A stretch of 64,000 bases of DNA from assembly GCF_002933815.1 (NCBI RefSeq), contig NZ_BEYR01000001.1, positions 1,282,691-1,346,690 of the forward strand, in the 5' to 3' direction. This document shows positions 17,324 through 25,365 of this stretch, piece by piece. The DNA is from Sphingobacterium sp. HMA12 (lineage in GTDB: Bacteria; Bacteroidota; Bacteroidia; Sphingobacteriales; Sphingobacteriaceae). Numbering within the stretch: the first letter of the stretch is position 1; every line of letters starts with the position of its first letter. Made by a program: the position numbers and the translations under genes. The notes beneath the pieces were generated by a model. It worked only from the letters and a program-made list of their open reading frames with translations. It made no database searches and had not been told where the DNA came from.

Positions 17324-17361
17324 AAAAAGGGGCTCTCGATAAAATTAGAGAGCCCCTTTTT
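17324..17361. terminator. Bidirectional terminator between convergent receptor and DUF4374 genes
   Basis: A 14-bp perfect stem (AAAAAGGGGCTCTC at 17324-17337, GAGAGCCCCTTTTT at 17348-17361) with a 10-base loop. It has A and T runs on both edges, so it works for either strand. Confidence 0.9.
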
Positions 17362-17397
17362 AGATCCGAATGAACAAGACCGTCAGAAAAGACCTTG

Positions 17398-18768
17398 TTA
17401 ATAAGCGCCGATATAGCGATGACCTGTACCATTCAGTAACTTGGCCCCTTTAGTCAATTTACCGGTTTTCCAGTTGTAAACAAATACATTGCCAGCTTCG
17501 CTGATAGGCGTTAATGGGACATAAACGTTATCTCCTACATGCGCGATGCTTTGCTGTTGGTCAAAGTTTAATTTAGACTCATATTCTGTGGCAATTTTGG
17601 TCGCCGTTTTTGCATTGATATCTATGAGCGCTAAATACCCACCCTTTTTGTCAATGTCATATAGTACAAACGCTTTACCTTCACCCAGGTATTTCCATGC
17701 TTTGATTCCAGCAAGACCACTAACACCCAGTGCTTTGGACAAATCGAATACATAACTATTGTCATAGTCATTCGTGTTTTTATCAATGCGCAAAATATGC
17801 GGATAACTCGTCGTATTTGCTCCTGTGGATTGATAAACATGGCCATCTTCGGCGATATACTGTGTCATGGTACGGTAGCCATTATTACCATATTTGCTTT
17901 GCGTAGACCATATTAATTTTGGATTTTTTAAGGACGGATAATCAATTACCAGGGTCACTGTTCCGGCAATATTAGCTGCATCGCTCGGCCAGGAGACTAC
18001 ACCTGTTTCCTGATTCTGGCTGGGAGTACCCTTCGGATTTACTTTGGAAATATTACAGCCGATATAGACTTTGTTCTTTGCCTGGTTGATGATCGGCACA
18101 TCTATACGACCAATGGAATACCCTTGTGCCAATTGCTCCTGTGTAAACGGAATCGTAAATGAAGCTGTATTTAAGATACTTGGATTATCGAGATTGATGG
18201 AAGCTACAGTCGCTGTGGAGGTAATGCTGCCGAAGGTTACCGCTGGAAATGTTCCGGTAAAAGCTGTCTCCGTGGAGGCGCTCACACCAATACCTATCCC
18301 CTCAGCTGATTTAACCCAGCGGGGTGAGGTTCCCAAAATTATCGATGCGTTTACCTCGTTGCCGTTTTTTACATATTTTTCTGCACCATTGACCGCGAAT
18401 TTCTGAAAGATACCACCGTCAGTTCCGGTATATTGGATATCGTATAAATACTTACCATCTGCAGATGCCTGAATACGTGAGGTTCTCGGGGAATCAAATT
18501 TCAGCCCTTTACCATTGAAAATATCAAGTTCAAAAGCTGGATTGATGGCCTCATCAGGTGAAATGGCATAGGCCATTGTCCCACCGTTACCATCGCCATC
18601 GTTTGTCAATTTTAGTGCAGCCGTCAGGGTGATCCATCTTGTATCCGTAGGTTTTTCCTCAGGGGGTGCTACCTCACCGGGATTTCCGCTATCTTTACTA
18701 CAGCTGCCCAAGGATACGGATGCAACCAATGCACCGAACAGAACGGTTTTAAATAGATTTTTTTTCAT
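17398..18768 (-). CDS. DUF4374 lipoprotein, XusB-like siderophore-binding partner
   Basis: A 456-residue lipoprotein with lipobox Cys-23 (SVSLGSC). The rest is repeats of beta sheet resembling a propeller, with ITLTAALKLTNDGDGNGGT near the start and HRYIGAY at the end. The overall layout matches DUF4374. The characterised DUF4374 protein that I recall is XusB of Bacteroides thetaiotaomicron, a surface lipoprotein that holds foreign ferric siderophores for its TonB receptor XusA. Here it directly follows a TonB receptor gene by 30 bases, the same pairing. The naming is by family and context; no siderophore contact residues could be checked. Confidence 0.8.
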   Translation of the reverse strand: MKKNLFKTVLFGALVASVSLGSCSKDSGNPGEVAPPEEKPTDTRWITLTAALKLTNDGDGNGGTMAYAISPDEAINPAFELDIFNGKGLKFDSPRTSRIQASADGKYLYDIQYTGTDGGIFQKFAVNGAEKYVKNGNEVNASIILGTSPRWVKSAEGIGIGVSASTETAFTGTFPAVTFGSITSTATVASINLDNPSILNTASFTIPFTQEQLAQGYSIGRIDVPIINQAKNKVYIGCNISKVNPKGTPSQNQETGVVSWPSDAANIAGTVTLVIDYPSLKNPKLIWSTQSKYGNNGYRTMTQYIAEDGHVYQSTGANTTSYPHILRIDKNTNDYDNSYVFDLSKALGVSGLAGIKAWKYLGEGKAFVLYDIDKKGGYLALIDINAKTATKIATEYESKLNFDQQQSIAHVGDNVYVPLTPISEAGNVFVYNWKTGKLTKGAKLLNGTGHRYIGAY

Positions 18769-18798
18769 TTGTATAAAATTTGAATTTACTTTTATTTA

Positions 18799-21264
18799 TT
18801 ATAAGAATTTGCTAATGGTGTAATTGAGTTTGATGTAGAATGCTCTTCCGGGCTTCTGGACACCAAAGTTGTCATAGAGTGCGGCATTAAATATGTTTTT
18901 TGCATCAAAGCTTGCCACTAGTTTTCCTGAGGGGAAGCGATAGCTAAGCCCTAGATCGTGCGCAAACTGGCTAGGGGTGAGGCTGCCTTCGGAAGGATGC
19001 CATGCGATATCGTAATTCCCGACATAGCCCATATTATAATAGAGATTCATGATGGCGCGTTTTTGAAAGATATTGTCCAAGCGATACTGCGCATTGGCAT
19101 TAACCGTAAAATAGGGTTCGTTCGGAATCTGTAGATTATACCGGTCATCCGCGCGCCCGGCTTCGTCGTATTGTCGTTTGTACAAGGCGTTGAATTTGGA
19201 AAAATTGAGCATAACATTAAGCTTATTGCCAAACACATAGATCAGCTCGGCCTCCACACCCCGGGACTGTGTGCGGCCAAGGTTGACAAAAGCGGATGCC
19301 TGGATATCCAGATCAGAGTCTGTGACAATACTATCGACTGTCTGCCGGGTGATCTTGTCATAGCCGTTTCTCCAGAAGGCACTTCCATAGAACGAAAACT
19401 TATGCTGGCCAAAATCCAGATTTGCCAACCGGAAGCCCAGGTTATAGTTTATATTTTTTTCGGGTGTAAGATTGAGGTTGGGTAATATATTGGTTTCAAG
19501 ATTCCCGAACATCTGCTCTTCAGAGGGCATGATTTTGCCATTTTCCATGGAAGTAATCAAAAAGAACTTTGGCAGAATGTTGTATGACAGTGTCGCACCA
19601 TAGCCAAAATTGTCGCTAAAGGTCTTTTTTGTCTCCGGATCAAGGGTATAGGATCCGTCTGCATTATAGGTCGGATTTGGATTGCTCTGCCGCGTACTAT
19701 TGGCTGTATATTTGACAAGGATGTTGGTCTTCAATTTATTATTGAAGGTTTGTGCCTCATAATTTGCTGATACAATGTGCTTGGTAAGTGCTGTCAGCGT
19801 GCGTAGATCCTTATTGACAGGACGCAGGAGATTGGTGTCATCGCGGTCGGTCTTTTCCAGTTTATGGTTAAGCGATACGCGATGGCCGGGTAAGATCATA
19901 TAACCCAAATTCGAACGCACATTTGTGATTGTGCGGTCCACCTGCGTTATCGTAGGCAATCCCTGTTGTGCCCCATTGGGTGATTTCATCGTAATCGGAG
20001 GAAGACCATTTTCGATCATGAAATCCGTGTGTAACACAACCGGATTTCCATCCCAGTTATACAATGTTGTTACGGTATCCTGCACATAGGTGCTACGCTT
20101 GCTACGTACGGCATTGACATTGAGCGTCAATCCGTCGACGAAAAGATTACGCTTGTTATAATTCAGGCTGAATACATGGGCGTTATACTCCGAAAAACGG
20201 CCAACATAAGGCTGACTTGTTGTTGTTCCATGGGGTATTTCTTTATAGGTGTCCGATATATTATAACCCAGGAAAAACTGATCGGCCCATTTCACATCTG
20301 TAAAACCAACTTCAAAACGACCGCCTGCCGATCTATAGGTATCGTTGAATCTTTTTGCCCTAAAATCCCGGGTCAGTATTCCATTTCGATCGGTGTATTT
20401 TGAGAATTTCCCCCACATTTCATAACTATTGTCCGTATAGGTATAAAAGCCAGAGCCCCGAAATGAAAGCCCGGTCTTTTTATCCCGCAGGGTAAGGCTT
20501 GCATCCGCATTGAAGGTATTAAAAGAACCATATGACGTGGCAATGGTCGCATTGTTATGGGCCGCATCTTTTTTCATGACCACATTAATGGCGCCGCCCA
20601 CATAATCTCCTGTCAAATGGGAGGGAAGTACTCCTTTGTACACCTCTATGCGCTCAATCATAGCGGGCGGAATATTATTGAGGTTAAATGAAGATCCATA
20701 GGTAGATATTTCTATTCCGTCCAAAAACAGGCCGATTGTGCTGCCCGACATCCCGTTGAGATTATACTCAATCTGGGATCCCACGCCTCCATTCTGACGG
20801 ACGCGTACACCCACAGCCCGATCGAGCAATTCATTGGTAGTCAAATTGCGCAGTGCAGCTTCTTTTGTTTCGATGACAGCTACCGCAAAACCACCGATCT
20901 CCATTTCTCTTTTAGTTGAATTACGCTCTACCTTGACCTCTTCCAGGTCATTTTTATTCTTTGTATCCACATGGATGTTGAGGTGCTGATTCTTTTGGTG
21001 CGCTCGCAGGGATACTTCTTTTGCCTGTAGTTCCAGTGATGAAATAAATAGCACATGATCACCATAGGGTACATCCACCAATTGGTAATGCCCCTGAGCA
21101 TCCGTCATCGTGGCGAGTTTACTGTTCCTGATCTGAATGGTCACATGGGAGACTCCTTTTCCCTCATTATCGCGAACGATACCGGAAATACGGGCAACCT
21201 GAGCATAGGTGAAATAGAAAGAACAGCTAAGGGCAAGAGTTAATATATATTTTATTTGTTCCAT
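18799..21264 (-). CDS. TonB-dependent receptor, XusA-like
   Basis: An 821-residue outer-membrane receptor. The signal peptide is about residues 1-21. A carboxypeptidase-regulatory-like domain follows at about 24-110 (ISGIVRDNEGKGVSHVTIQI). The plug at about 115-235 contains TTNELLDRAVGVRVRQNGG and IERIEVYKGVLPSHLTGD. The barrel ends FYIKLNYTISKFL. It is upstream of, and co-transcribed with, the DUF4374 lipoprotein at 17398-18768. Its promoter region carries the second copy of the 23-bp box, shared with the divergent AraC/siderophore-reductase operon. I infer import of ferric siderophores made by other microbes. Confidence 0.88.
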   Translation of the reverse strand: MEQIKYILTLALSCSFYFTYAQVARISGIVRDNEGKGVSHVTIQIRNSKLATMTDAQGHYQLVDVPYGDHVLFISSLELQAKEVSLRAHQKNQHLNIHVDTKNKNDLEEVKVERNSTKREMEIGGFAVAVIETKEAALRNLTTNELLDRAVGVRVRQNGGVGSQIEYNLNGMSGSTIGLFLDGIEISTYGSSFNLNNIPPAMIERIEVYKGVLPSHLTGDYVGGAINVVMKKDAAHNNATIATSYGSFNTFNADASLTLRDKKTGLSFRGSGFYTYTDNSYEMWGKFSKYTDRNGILTRDFRAKRFNDTYRSAGGRFEVGFTDVKWADQFFLGYNISDTYKEIPHGTTTSQPYVGRFSEYNAHVFSLNYNKRNLFVDGLTLNVNAVRSKRSTYVQDTVTTLYNWDGNPVVLHTDFMIENGLPPITMKSPNGAQQGLPTITQVDRTITNVRSNLGYMILPGHRVSLNHKLEKTDRDDTNLLRPVNKDLRTLTALTKHIVSANYEAQTFNNKLKTNILVKYTANSTRQSNPNPTYNADGSYTLDPETKKTFSDNFGYGATLSYNILPKFFLITSMENGKIMPSEEQMFGNLETNILPNLNLTPEKNINYNLGFRLANLDFGQHKFSFYGSAFWRNGYDKITRQTVDSIVTDSDLDIQASAFVNLGRTQSRGVEAELIYVFGNKLNVMLNFSKFNALYKRQYDEAGRADDRYNLQIPNEPYFTVNANAQYRLDNIFQKRAIMNLYYNMGYVGNYDIAWHPSEGSLTPSQFAHDLGLSYRFPSGKLVASFDAKNIFNAALYDNFGVQKPGRAFYIKLNYTISKFL

Positions 21265-21278
21265 TGAAACGATAACAC

Positions 21279-21286
21279 TATTTTTG
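21279..21286 (+). promoter_or_regulatory. Plus-strand -7 element (AraC/SIP operon)
   Basis: TATTTTTG fits TAnnTTTG and points toward the AraC gene at 21371. Transcription would start near 21292, at the left edge of the 23-bp box, so the box would sit over the initially transcribed region. Confidence 0.45.
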
Positions 21287-21290
21287 ATAA

Positions 21291-21313
21291 TTGTTTATAT
21301 TTAATCTAAATAA
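21291..21313. promoter_or_regulatory. 23-bp operator-like box, copy 2 (shared divergent promoter)
   Basis: Read on the minus strand it begins TTATTTAGA and ends TATAAACAA, 19 of 23 positions identical to the box at 14860-14882. It lies between two outward-facing -7 elements and covers the expected start region of both the receptor operon (minus) and the AraC/SIP operon (plus). One regulator could therefore repress both. Confidence 0.6.
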
Positions 21314-21320
21314 GGCGACG

Positions 21321-21328
21321 CAAAAGTA
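21321..21328 (-). promoter_or_regulatory. Minus-strand -7 element (XusA-like receptor operon)
   Basis: On the minus strand TACTTTTG fits TAnnTTTG. Transcription toward the receptor gene would start near 21315, immediately before the 23-bp box. A clear -33 element was not found. Confidence 0.5.
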
Positions 21329-21370
21329 AAAAGTATTATACGCAAGGAAGTAACGTATTCCGAAAACAAG

Positions 21371-22297
21371 ATGACGCAGAAAGAAATTTATCAAGATAGC
21401 TATGATCTGGCTGATGAGCCAACAGTGATAGACCGACAATTAAAGGGCTTACGGATGATCGCTACCAAAAACTGTGGGGATTATTGTGTTCAATTAAAAA
21501 CAGAGGTTTATGCCTTGGTCGTCAATCTCGCCGATGTGCTAGGCATCCACTACAATGGTTTAAAGGAGACAGTATACAAAAACAAGAACTTGTTTATTCA
21601 ATTAAATAATCCCAGTTTAGCGCTGGTTGGTAATAAAGAAAGTACTTATTTTATCTTGGCTTTTGACCACGAATATATCCGTGATGTTGGTCTGGAAGGG
21701 ATATTTCGTCAAGAACTCCTATTCAGCGATGGACAAAACTGCCGCTTGATAGATCATATCCCGGCTCTTGTGGGCAAGCTGATGGATCTGAAACAGATGA
21801 GCCTCACCCACGAACTGATGACGGTTTATCTGCGGGCAAAAGTCAGTATGATCCTTTGTCTGTTATTGGATTCAGTGCAACATCATGTACGGTCTTCGCA
21901 ATCTAAAATTGCTGCCGATCAACAGGAAAAGGTGCTTCTGGTAAAAGAAATTATTGAAAACAATCTGGACCAGAATTATACCATTTCAGCTCTTTCAAAG
22001 GAAGTAGGGACAAACGAACAATACTTAAAGCTGAACTTCAAAAAGTATGTGGGGCAAACTATTTTTAGCTATATGACCGCCTGTAAGATGTACAGGGCCA
22101 AAACCTTACTAAAGACAACAGATCTAAAAATCAGTCAAATATCACAACAGGTCGGTTACAAACATCCGACTCACTTTGCAGGAGCTTTTAAACGCTTTTT
22201 CGGTTGTATCCCAAATATGATCCGTTGCGCGGGTTTCTATTTGGCGGATAGTTTGGAATTGTTTATCCTTGGGGATGAGTTATTACTGCCATTCTGA
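21371..22297 (+). CDS. AraC-family regulator (PchR-like position)
   Basis: A 308-residue cytoplasmic regulator: an unassigned sensing region (1-190) followed by an AraC double helix-turn-helix at about 195-290. First helices: NYTISALSKEVGTNEQYLKL. Second: LKISQISQQVGYKHPTHFAG, then AFKRFFGCIPN. The tail after the DNA-binding domain (about 25 hydrophobic/acidic residues) is unusual. It heads a plus-strand cluster with a second AraC regulator and a siderophore-reductase gene, and is divergent from the XusA-like receptor. This resembles AraC regulators such as PchR and YbtA that respond to siderophores. Confidence 0.85.
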   Translation: MTQKEIYQDSYDLADEPTVIDRQLKGLRMIATKNCGDYCVQLKTEVYALVVNLADVLGIHYNGLKETVYKNKNLFIQLNNPSLALVGNKESTYFILAFDHEYIRDVGLEGIFRQELLFSDGQNCRLIDHIPALVGKLMDLKQMSLTHELMTVYLRAKVSMILCLLLDSVQHHVRSSQSKIAADQQEKVLLVKEIIENNLDQNYTISALSKEVGTNEQYLKLNFKKYVGQTIFSYMTACKMYRAKTLLKTTDLKISQISQQVGYKHPTHFAGAFKRFFGCIPNMIRCAGFYLADSLELFILGDELLLPF

Positions 22298-22315
22298 TCC
22301 GCAAAATAAAAATCA

Positions 22316-23191
22316 ATGGTAAAATTCAAACAAGATATGCCGCATAAAAAAGATATCCCCGTCAGGACGCTACCCAAAGAATTTGGGAATGGTATTGCAA
22401 TTGCGAAAGTCTCACCTGATTCTTTCTGGGAAGATGAGGAAACCATGCAGGCGCATCGACACGATTATCATTTTTTTGTTTTGCAGAAAAGTGGTGTGAC
22501 CGTCATGGAAATAGATTTTAAGCTGTACCGCACGGATAAACCCACCATTCTTTATCAATCACCCAACCAGGTGCACCGCGCGTTGAAGGTGGAAAATATC
22601 GAAATGTTTATGCTGATCATGAGCAATGAAAATATACCCGCAGACTACCTGAATATTTTGCAGAGCATCTCGCCTTTAGAGCCCTTGGAGATCGGACCGG
22701 AAGATCTTGCTATTATTGAGAAGAGCTATAGTCTCTGCGTTGAGTTATATGAGCGGACGACGGACAAGCTGTATTCTTCCTTACTGCGGGACAGCTGCAA
22801 TGCATTGATCGGGCTGCTGATTTCAATACATCTAAAATATACGAAACCCGCGGATTCACTTTCGCGATTTGAACGAATCAATAAGGGCTTTTTCCTCGCC
22901 TTGGAACAAGACTTCCAGACGTTGAAACGTCCAGCTGACTATGCCGCCAAATTTAATATTTCTGTTTCCTATCTCAACGAATGTGTGAAAAATGCAACCG
23001 GCTTTTCGGTTTCCTACCATATCCAGCAGCGCGTGATTCTGGAAGCTAAACGATTGCTTTATCACTCGGACAAATCGGTTAAAGAGATTGCCTTTGAATT
23101 GGGTTATGAAGATTATCCTTATTTTTCCCGCCTTTTTACCAAGATATGCGGCATGAGTGCTAAAATGTTTCGCAGTAAAAACCACGATTAG
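22316..23191 (+). CDS. AraC-family regulator, cupin-type sensor domain
   Basis: A 291-residue regulator starting 18 bases after the first AraC gene. The N-terminal half is a cupin-like barrel (MQAHRHDYHFFVLQKSGV with a His-rich strand). The C-terminal 100 residues are the double helix-turn-helix (RPADYAAKFNISVSYLNECV; VKEIAFELGYEDYPYFSRLF). Two AraC genes in tandem with different sensor halves suggests two inputs into one operon, or one controlling a distant target. The downstream siderophore-interacting protein follows after about 77 bases. Confidence 0.85.
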   Translation: MVKFKQDMPHKKDIPVRTLPKEFGNGIAIAKVSPDSFWEDEETMQAHRHDYHFFVLQKSGVTVMEIDFKLYRTDKPTILYQSPNQVHRALKVENIEMFMLIMSNENIPADYLNILQSISPLEPLEIGPEDLAIIEKSYSLCVELYERTTDKLYSSLLRDSCNALIGLLISIHLKYTKPADSLSRFERINKGFFLALEQDFQTLKRPADYAAKFNISVSYLNECVKNATGFSVSYHIQQRVILEAKRLLYHSDKSVKEIAFELGYEDYPYFSRLFTKICGMSAKMFRSKNHD

Positions 23192-23268
23192 TCCAATCAA
23201 TACAGCTATCCATTCTTTTTTATGCTGGTGCTGCTGGCTTTCTTTGTATTGAATAAAAATTGAAGAAT

Positions 23269-23985
23269 ATGCCAAGCGCTCCAAAGTGGGTATTTGATAC
23301 CCTGAATCTCTTCGTAGCTCAAATTCCCGATGTACAGGTAAGCCACATTGAATACTTATCTACTTCTCTTAAACGAATTAGTTTACAGGGGAATTTTGAA
23401 AAATTGCACTTTTCGGTCGGTGCTTTTTTTGACATTCGCGTCTCTGATACAGACGCCCGAAGATATACCTTTGCTGAGATAAACAACGAAAAAGACAACT
23501 TAAAATTAATAGCACATCTCCATGGACATGGTCCTGGCAGTGATTATATGAACCGGCTGAAAATAGGTGATTGCATGACGCTCAACAAACCGCGGACGGA
23601 ACAAAAATATTACGACCATTCGGCGCAGAAAATCGTGTTCTTTGGCGATGAAACATCACTGGCATTAGCCTGCTCTTTTTTGCCGGTGATGCAGGAGCAA
23701 AAAAAGCAATATCTGTTTCTTTTTGAACTGGATGCCGAGAACAATATGATCCCTGAGCTGCTGGGACTGGAAAACAGCATTGTCTTTCCAAACGCAACGG
23801 TATTTGCTCATCCGGATCAAATCAATGATTTACCCATTTTCAAAAATGGAGACTGGTCCGATGCTTACTTTGTGCTTACGGGAAATGTGAATTCGGTGCA
23901 AAATTTTAGAAAAGTGATAAAAAAACACACGAATGCCCGAATCAAGCACCATGGTTATTGGCTGCAGGGTAAAAACGGACTTTAA
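23269..23985 (+). CDS. Siderophore-interacting protein (SIP-family ferric-siderophore reductase)
   Basis: A 238-residue cytoplasmic flavoprotein. The ATG at 23269 is preferred to a TTG nine bases upstream. Residues about 20-100 form the FAD-binding barrel with RRYTF (64-68) and GHGPGSDYM after it. The NAD(P)H-type half has FFGDETSLALA. The C-terminal YWLQGKNGL is the characteristic SIP ending. Enzymes of this type (ViuB, YqjH/NfeF relatives) reduce Fe(III) in imported siderophores to release Fe(II). The context with a XusAB-like receptor and two AraC genes fits intracellular iron release. Here it may fill the reductase role played by the PepSY protein XusC elsewhere. Confidence 0.85.
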   Translation: MPSAPKWVFDTLNLFVAQIPDVQVSHIEYLSTSLKRISLQGNFEKLHFSVGAFFDIRVSDTDARRYTFAEINNEKDNLKLIAHLHGHGPGSDYMNRLKIGDCMTLNKPRTEQKYYDHSAQKIVFFGDETSLALACSFLPVMQEQKKQYLFLFELDAENNMIPELLGLENSIVFPNATVFAHPDQINDLPIFKNGDWSDAYFVLTGNVNSVQNFRKVIKKHTNARIKHHGYWLQGKNGL

Positions 23986-24000
23986 CCTTAAACCTGAACA

Positions 24001-24339
24001 ATGCATTATTTAGTGATAGAAAATAAACAACTGGAGGAATTGACCTATGACATCGTAGGTTTTTTGTGGGACAATGGAAATGAAATATCCATACAGGGGG
24101 GGTATAATGATAAAGACAGCAACTACCTTCGTACAGATTGTATTGTTTCGTTGGATAATAGCCCCTTTTCGGAACAAGACATCTTAACAACGAAGCCGTT
24201 TATCCATTTTTGTGAGGACGGTGTGTACTCCAACGTTATTCCTTCTCCATACCGGATATTTGAATGTAAGGGTTTGAACAAACAGACGCTTGCAGCTTTC
24301 TTTTCCTGGTGCATGCGTTTGAATCTTTTTAAAAAGTAG
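24001..24339 (+). CDS. Uncharacterised 112-residue protein in the siderophore operon
   Basis: A soluble protein starting 15 bases after the siderophore reductase stop and ending near a hairpin at 24364. It contains aromatic stretches (TYDIVGFLWDNG, FFSWCMRLNLFKK) and three cysteines. No family was recognised and no signal peptide is present. Tight spacing suggests translation together with the reductase. Confidence 0.6.
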   Translation: MHYLVIENKQLEELTYDIVGFLWDNGNEISIQGGYNDKDSNYLRTDCIVSLDNSPFSEQDILTTKPFIHFCEDGVYSNVIPSPYRIFECKGLNKQTLAAFFSWCMRLNLFKK

Positions 24340-24363
24340 AGGACCGCTATATCCGCAAAAAAA

Positions 24364-24393
24364 ATACACTGATCTATTTTAAGATCAGTGTAT
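24364..24393 (-). terminator. Terminator downstream of the Ala-rich lipoprotein gene
   Basis: A 12-bp perfect stem (ATACACTGATCT, AGATCAGTGTAT) with a 6-base loop is bordered on the left by a run of A, which is a T-tract for minus-strand transcripts. It may also stop the plus-strand siderophore operon, but no T-run follows on that side. Confidence 0.75.
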
Positions 24394-24428
24394 ATCCCTT
24401 TATGCCTTAAGTATCTAATATGTTGGTA

Positions 24429-24899
24429 TTAAAGTGCAGATTTGATAGCAGCCAGGCAGTCGGACTGATATTTCATGATGTTATCTTTGTCGGTAGCCGT
24501 AATTTTTCCTTCTACCGCGTTTTTGTCGATCTCATTTTTAATATCCAGCAACGATTTCTCCTTATCCACTGCTTTCTCATGTGAGTCGGCATTGATACGG
24601 TCTACCCAAGTTTTACCGAGCTTCGTATAAAGTTCTTTGGCTTTATCATTTGATAATGTCGGAGCAGGAACCGATGCGATTGCAGCATTGGCCGCAGCCT
24701 TATTTGAATAAACGACAGCTTCGGCATCTTTGGTGGCAGCATCCTCTGAGGTTTTCATCGCTTCTTCGTTCGCATCTGCAGCTTTATCCTCTGCATGTTC
24801 CATGCTGTCGGCTGCTTTTTCCTGTGGTGTTTGATTGTTACATGAAACTAAGATTGCTGCGGTCGCTAATGACGCGAAAAATGTTTTGTTTAAATTCAT
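24429..24899 (-). CDS. Small Ala/Lys/Glu-rich lipoprotein
   Basis: A 156-residue lipoprotein with lipobox Cys-20 (AAILVSC). Residues 25-75 are a low-complexity acidic/basic Ala-rich helix (EKAADSMEHAEDKAADAN), probably a coiled coil. Residues about 80-156 are a more regular helical domain ending CLAAIKSAL. No catalytic motif was seen. Outer-membrane or periplasmic location is expected. It is a single-gene transcript. Confidence 0.7.
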   Translation of the reverse strand: MNLNKTFFASLATAAILVSCNNQTPQEKAADSMEHAEDKAADANEEAMKTSEDAATKDAEAVVYSNKAAANAAIASVPAPTLSNDKAKELYTKLGKTWVDRINADSHEKAVDKEKSLLDIKNEIDKNAVEGKITATDKDNIMKYQSDCLAAIKSAL

Positions 24900-25365
24900 A
24901 TTATCTATTTGTTTAGTGAAACTAATCAGATAACAAGTGCTTTTTGAAATTCGTTTGATATATTTTACTTTTTTATACCCCGTGCCAACTTGCTTTTGTT
25001 GTTTTTTGGTCTTTTTTTAAATTAAATGAAATTATTTCAAACAGTTTTTAGCTGGATACTGTTAATTAACTATAGAATGCTTGTCCATTCATGAAGAATT
25101 TTTTTTAAAAAGCTAGGCTCCTTTCCAACCTAGCTTTTTTTAAGCCTAAAGGCTAACTTGATAATTAGTGGACTGAATAATAGCATTTTTAAAGATAATG
25201 GAATTTTAAGCAATCGTTTGATTTAATTCAGGTAAATATTTTTTAATATATTTAGCAATCGATATGATTTGTTTGAAGAGGGGTGCAGGATTTAACTGTT
25301 TTTGACAAAATGTCTCTTGGAAGATTTCCTATTATAAGCAGATTTAATTACTAAAAATTAGCAGT
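24900..25365. other. Long non-coding interval with an orphan hairpin
   Basis: These 466 AT-rich bases lie between divergent genes and are longer than promoters need. I see no supported reading frame. The one structured element is the terminator-like hairpin at 25107-25139. The rest would hold the promoters of the lipoprotein and phytochrome genes and possibly a small RNA. Confidence 0.5.
25107..25139. terminator. Orphan terminator-like hairpin
   Basis: An 11-bp perfect stem (AAAAAGCTAGG, CCTAGCTTTTT) with an 11-base loop has T-runs available on both strands. There is no coding gene ending here on either strand, so it may close a small non-coding transcript. Confidence 0.6.
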
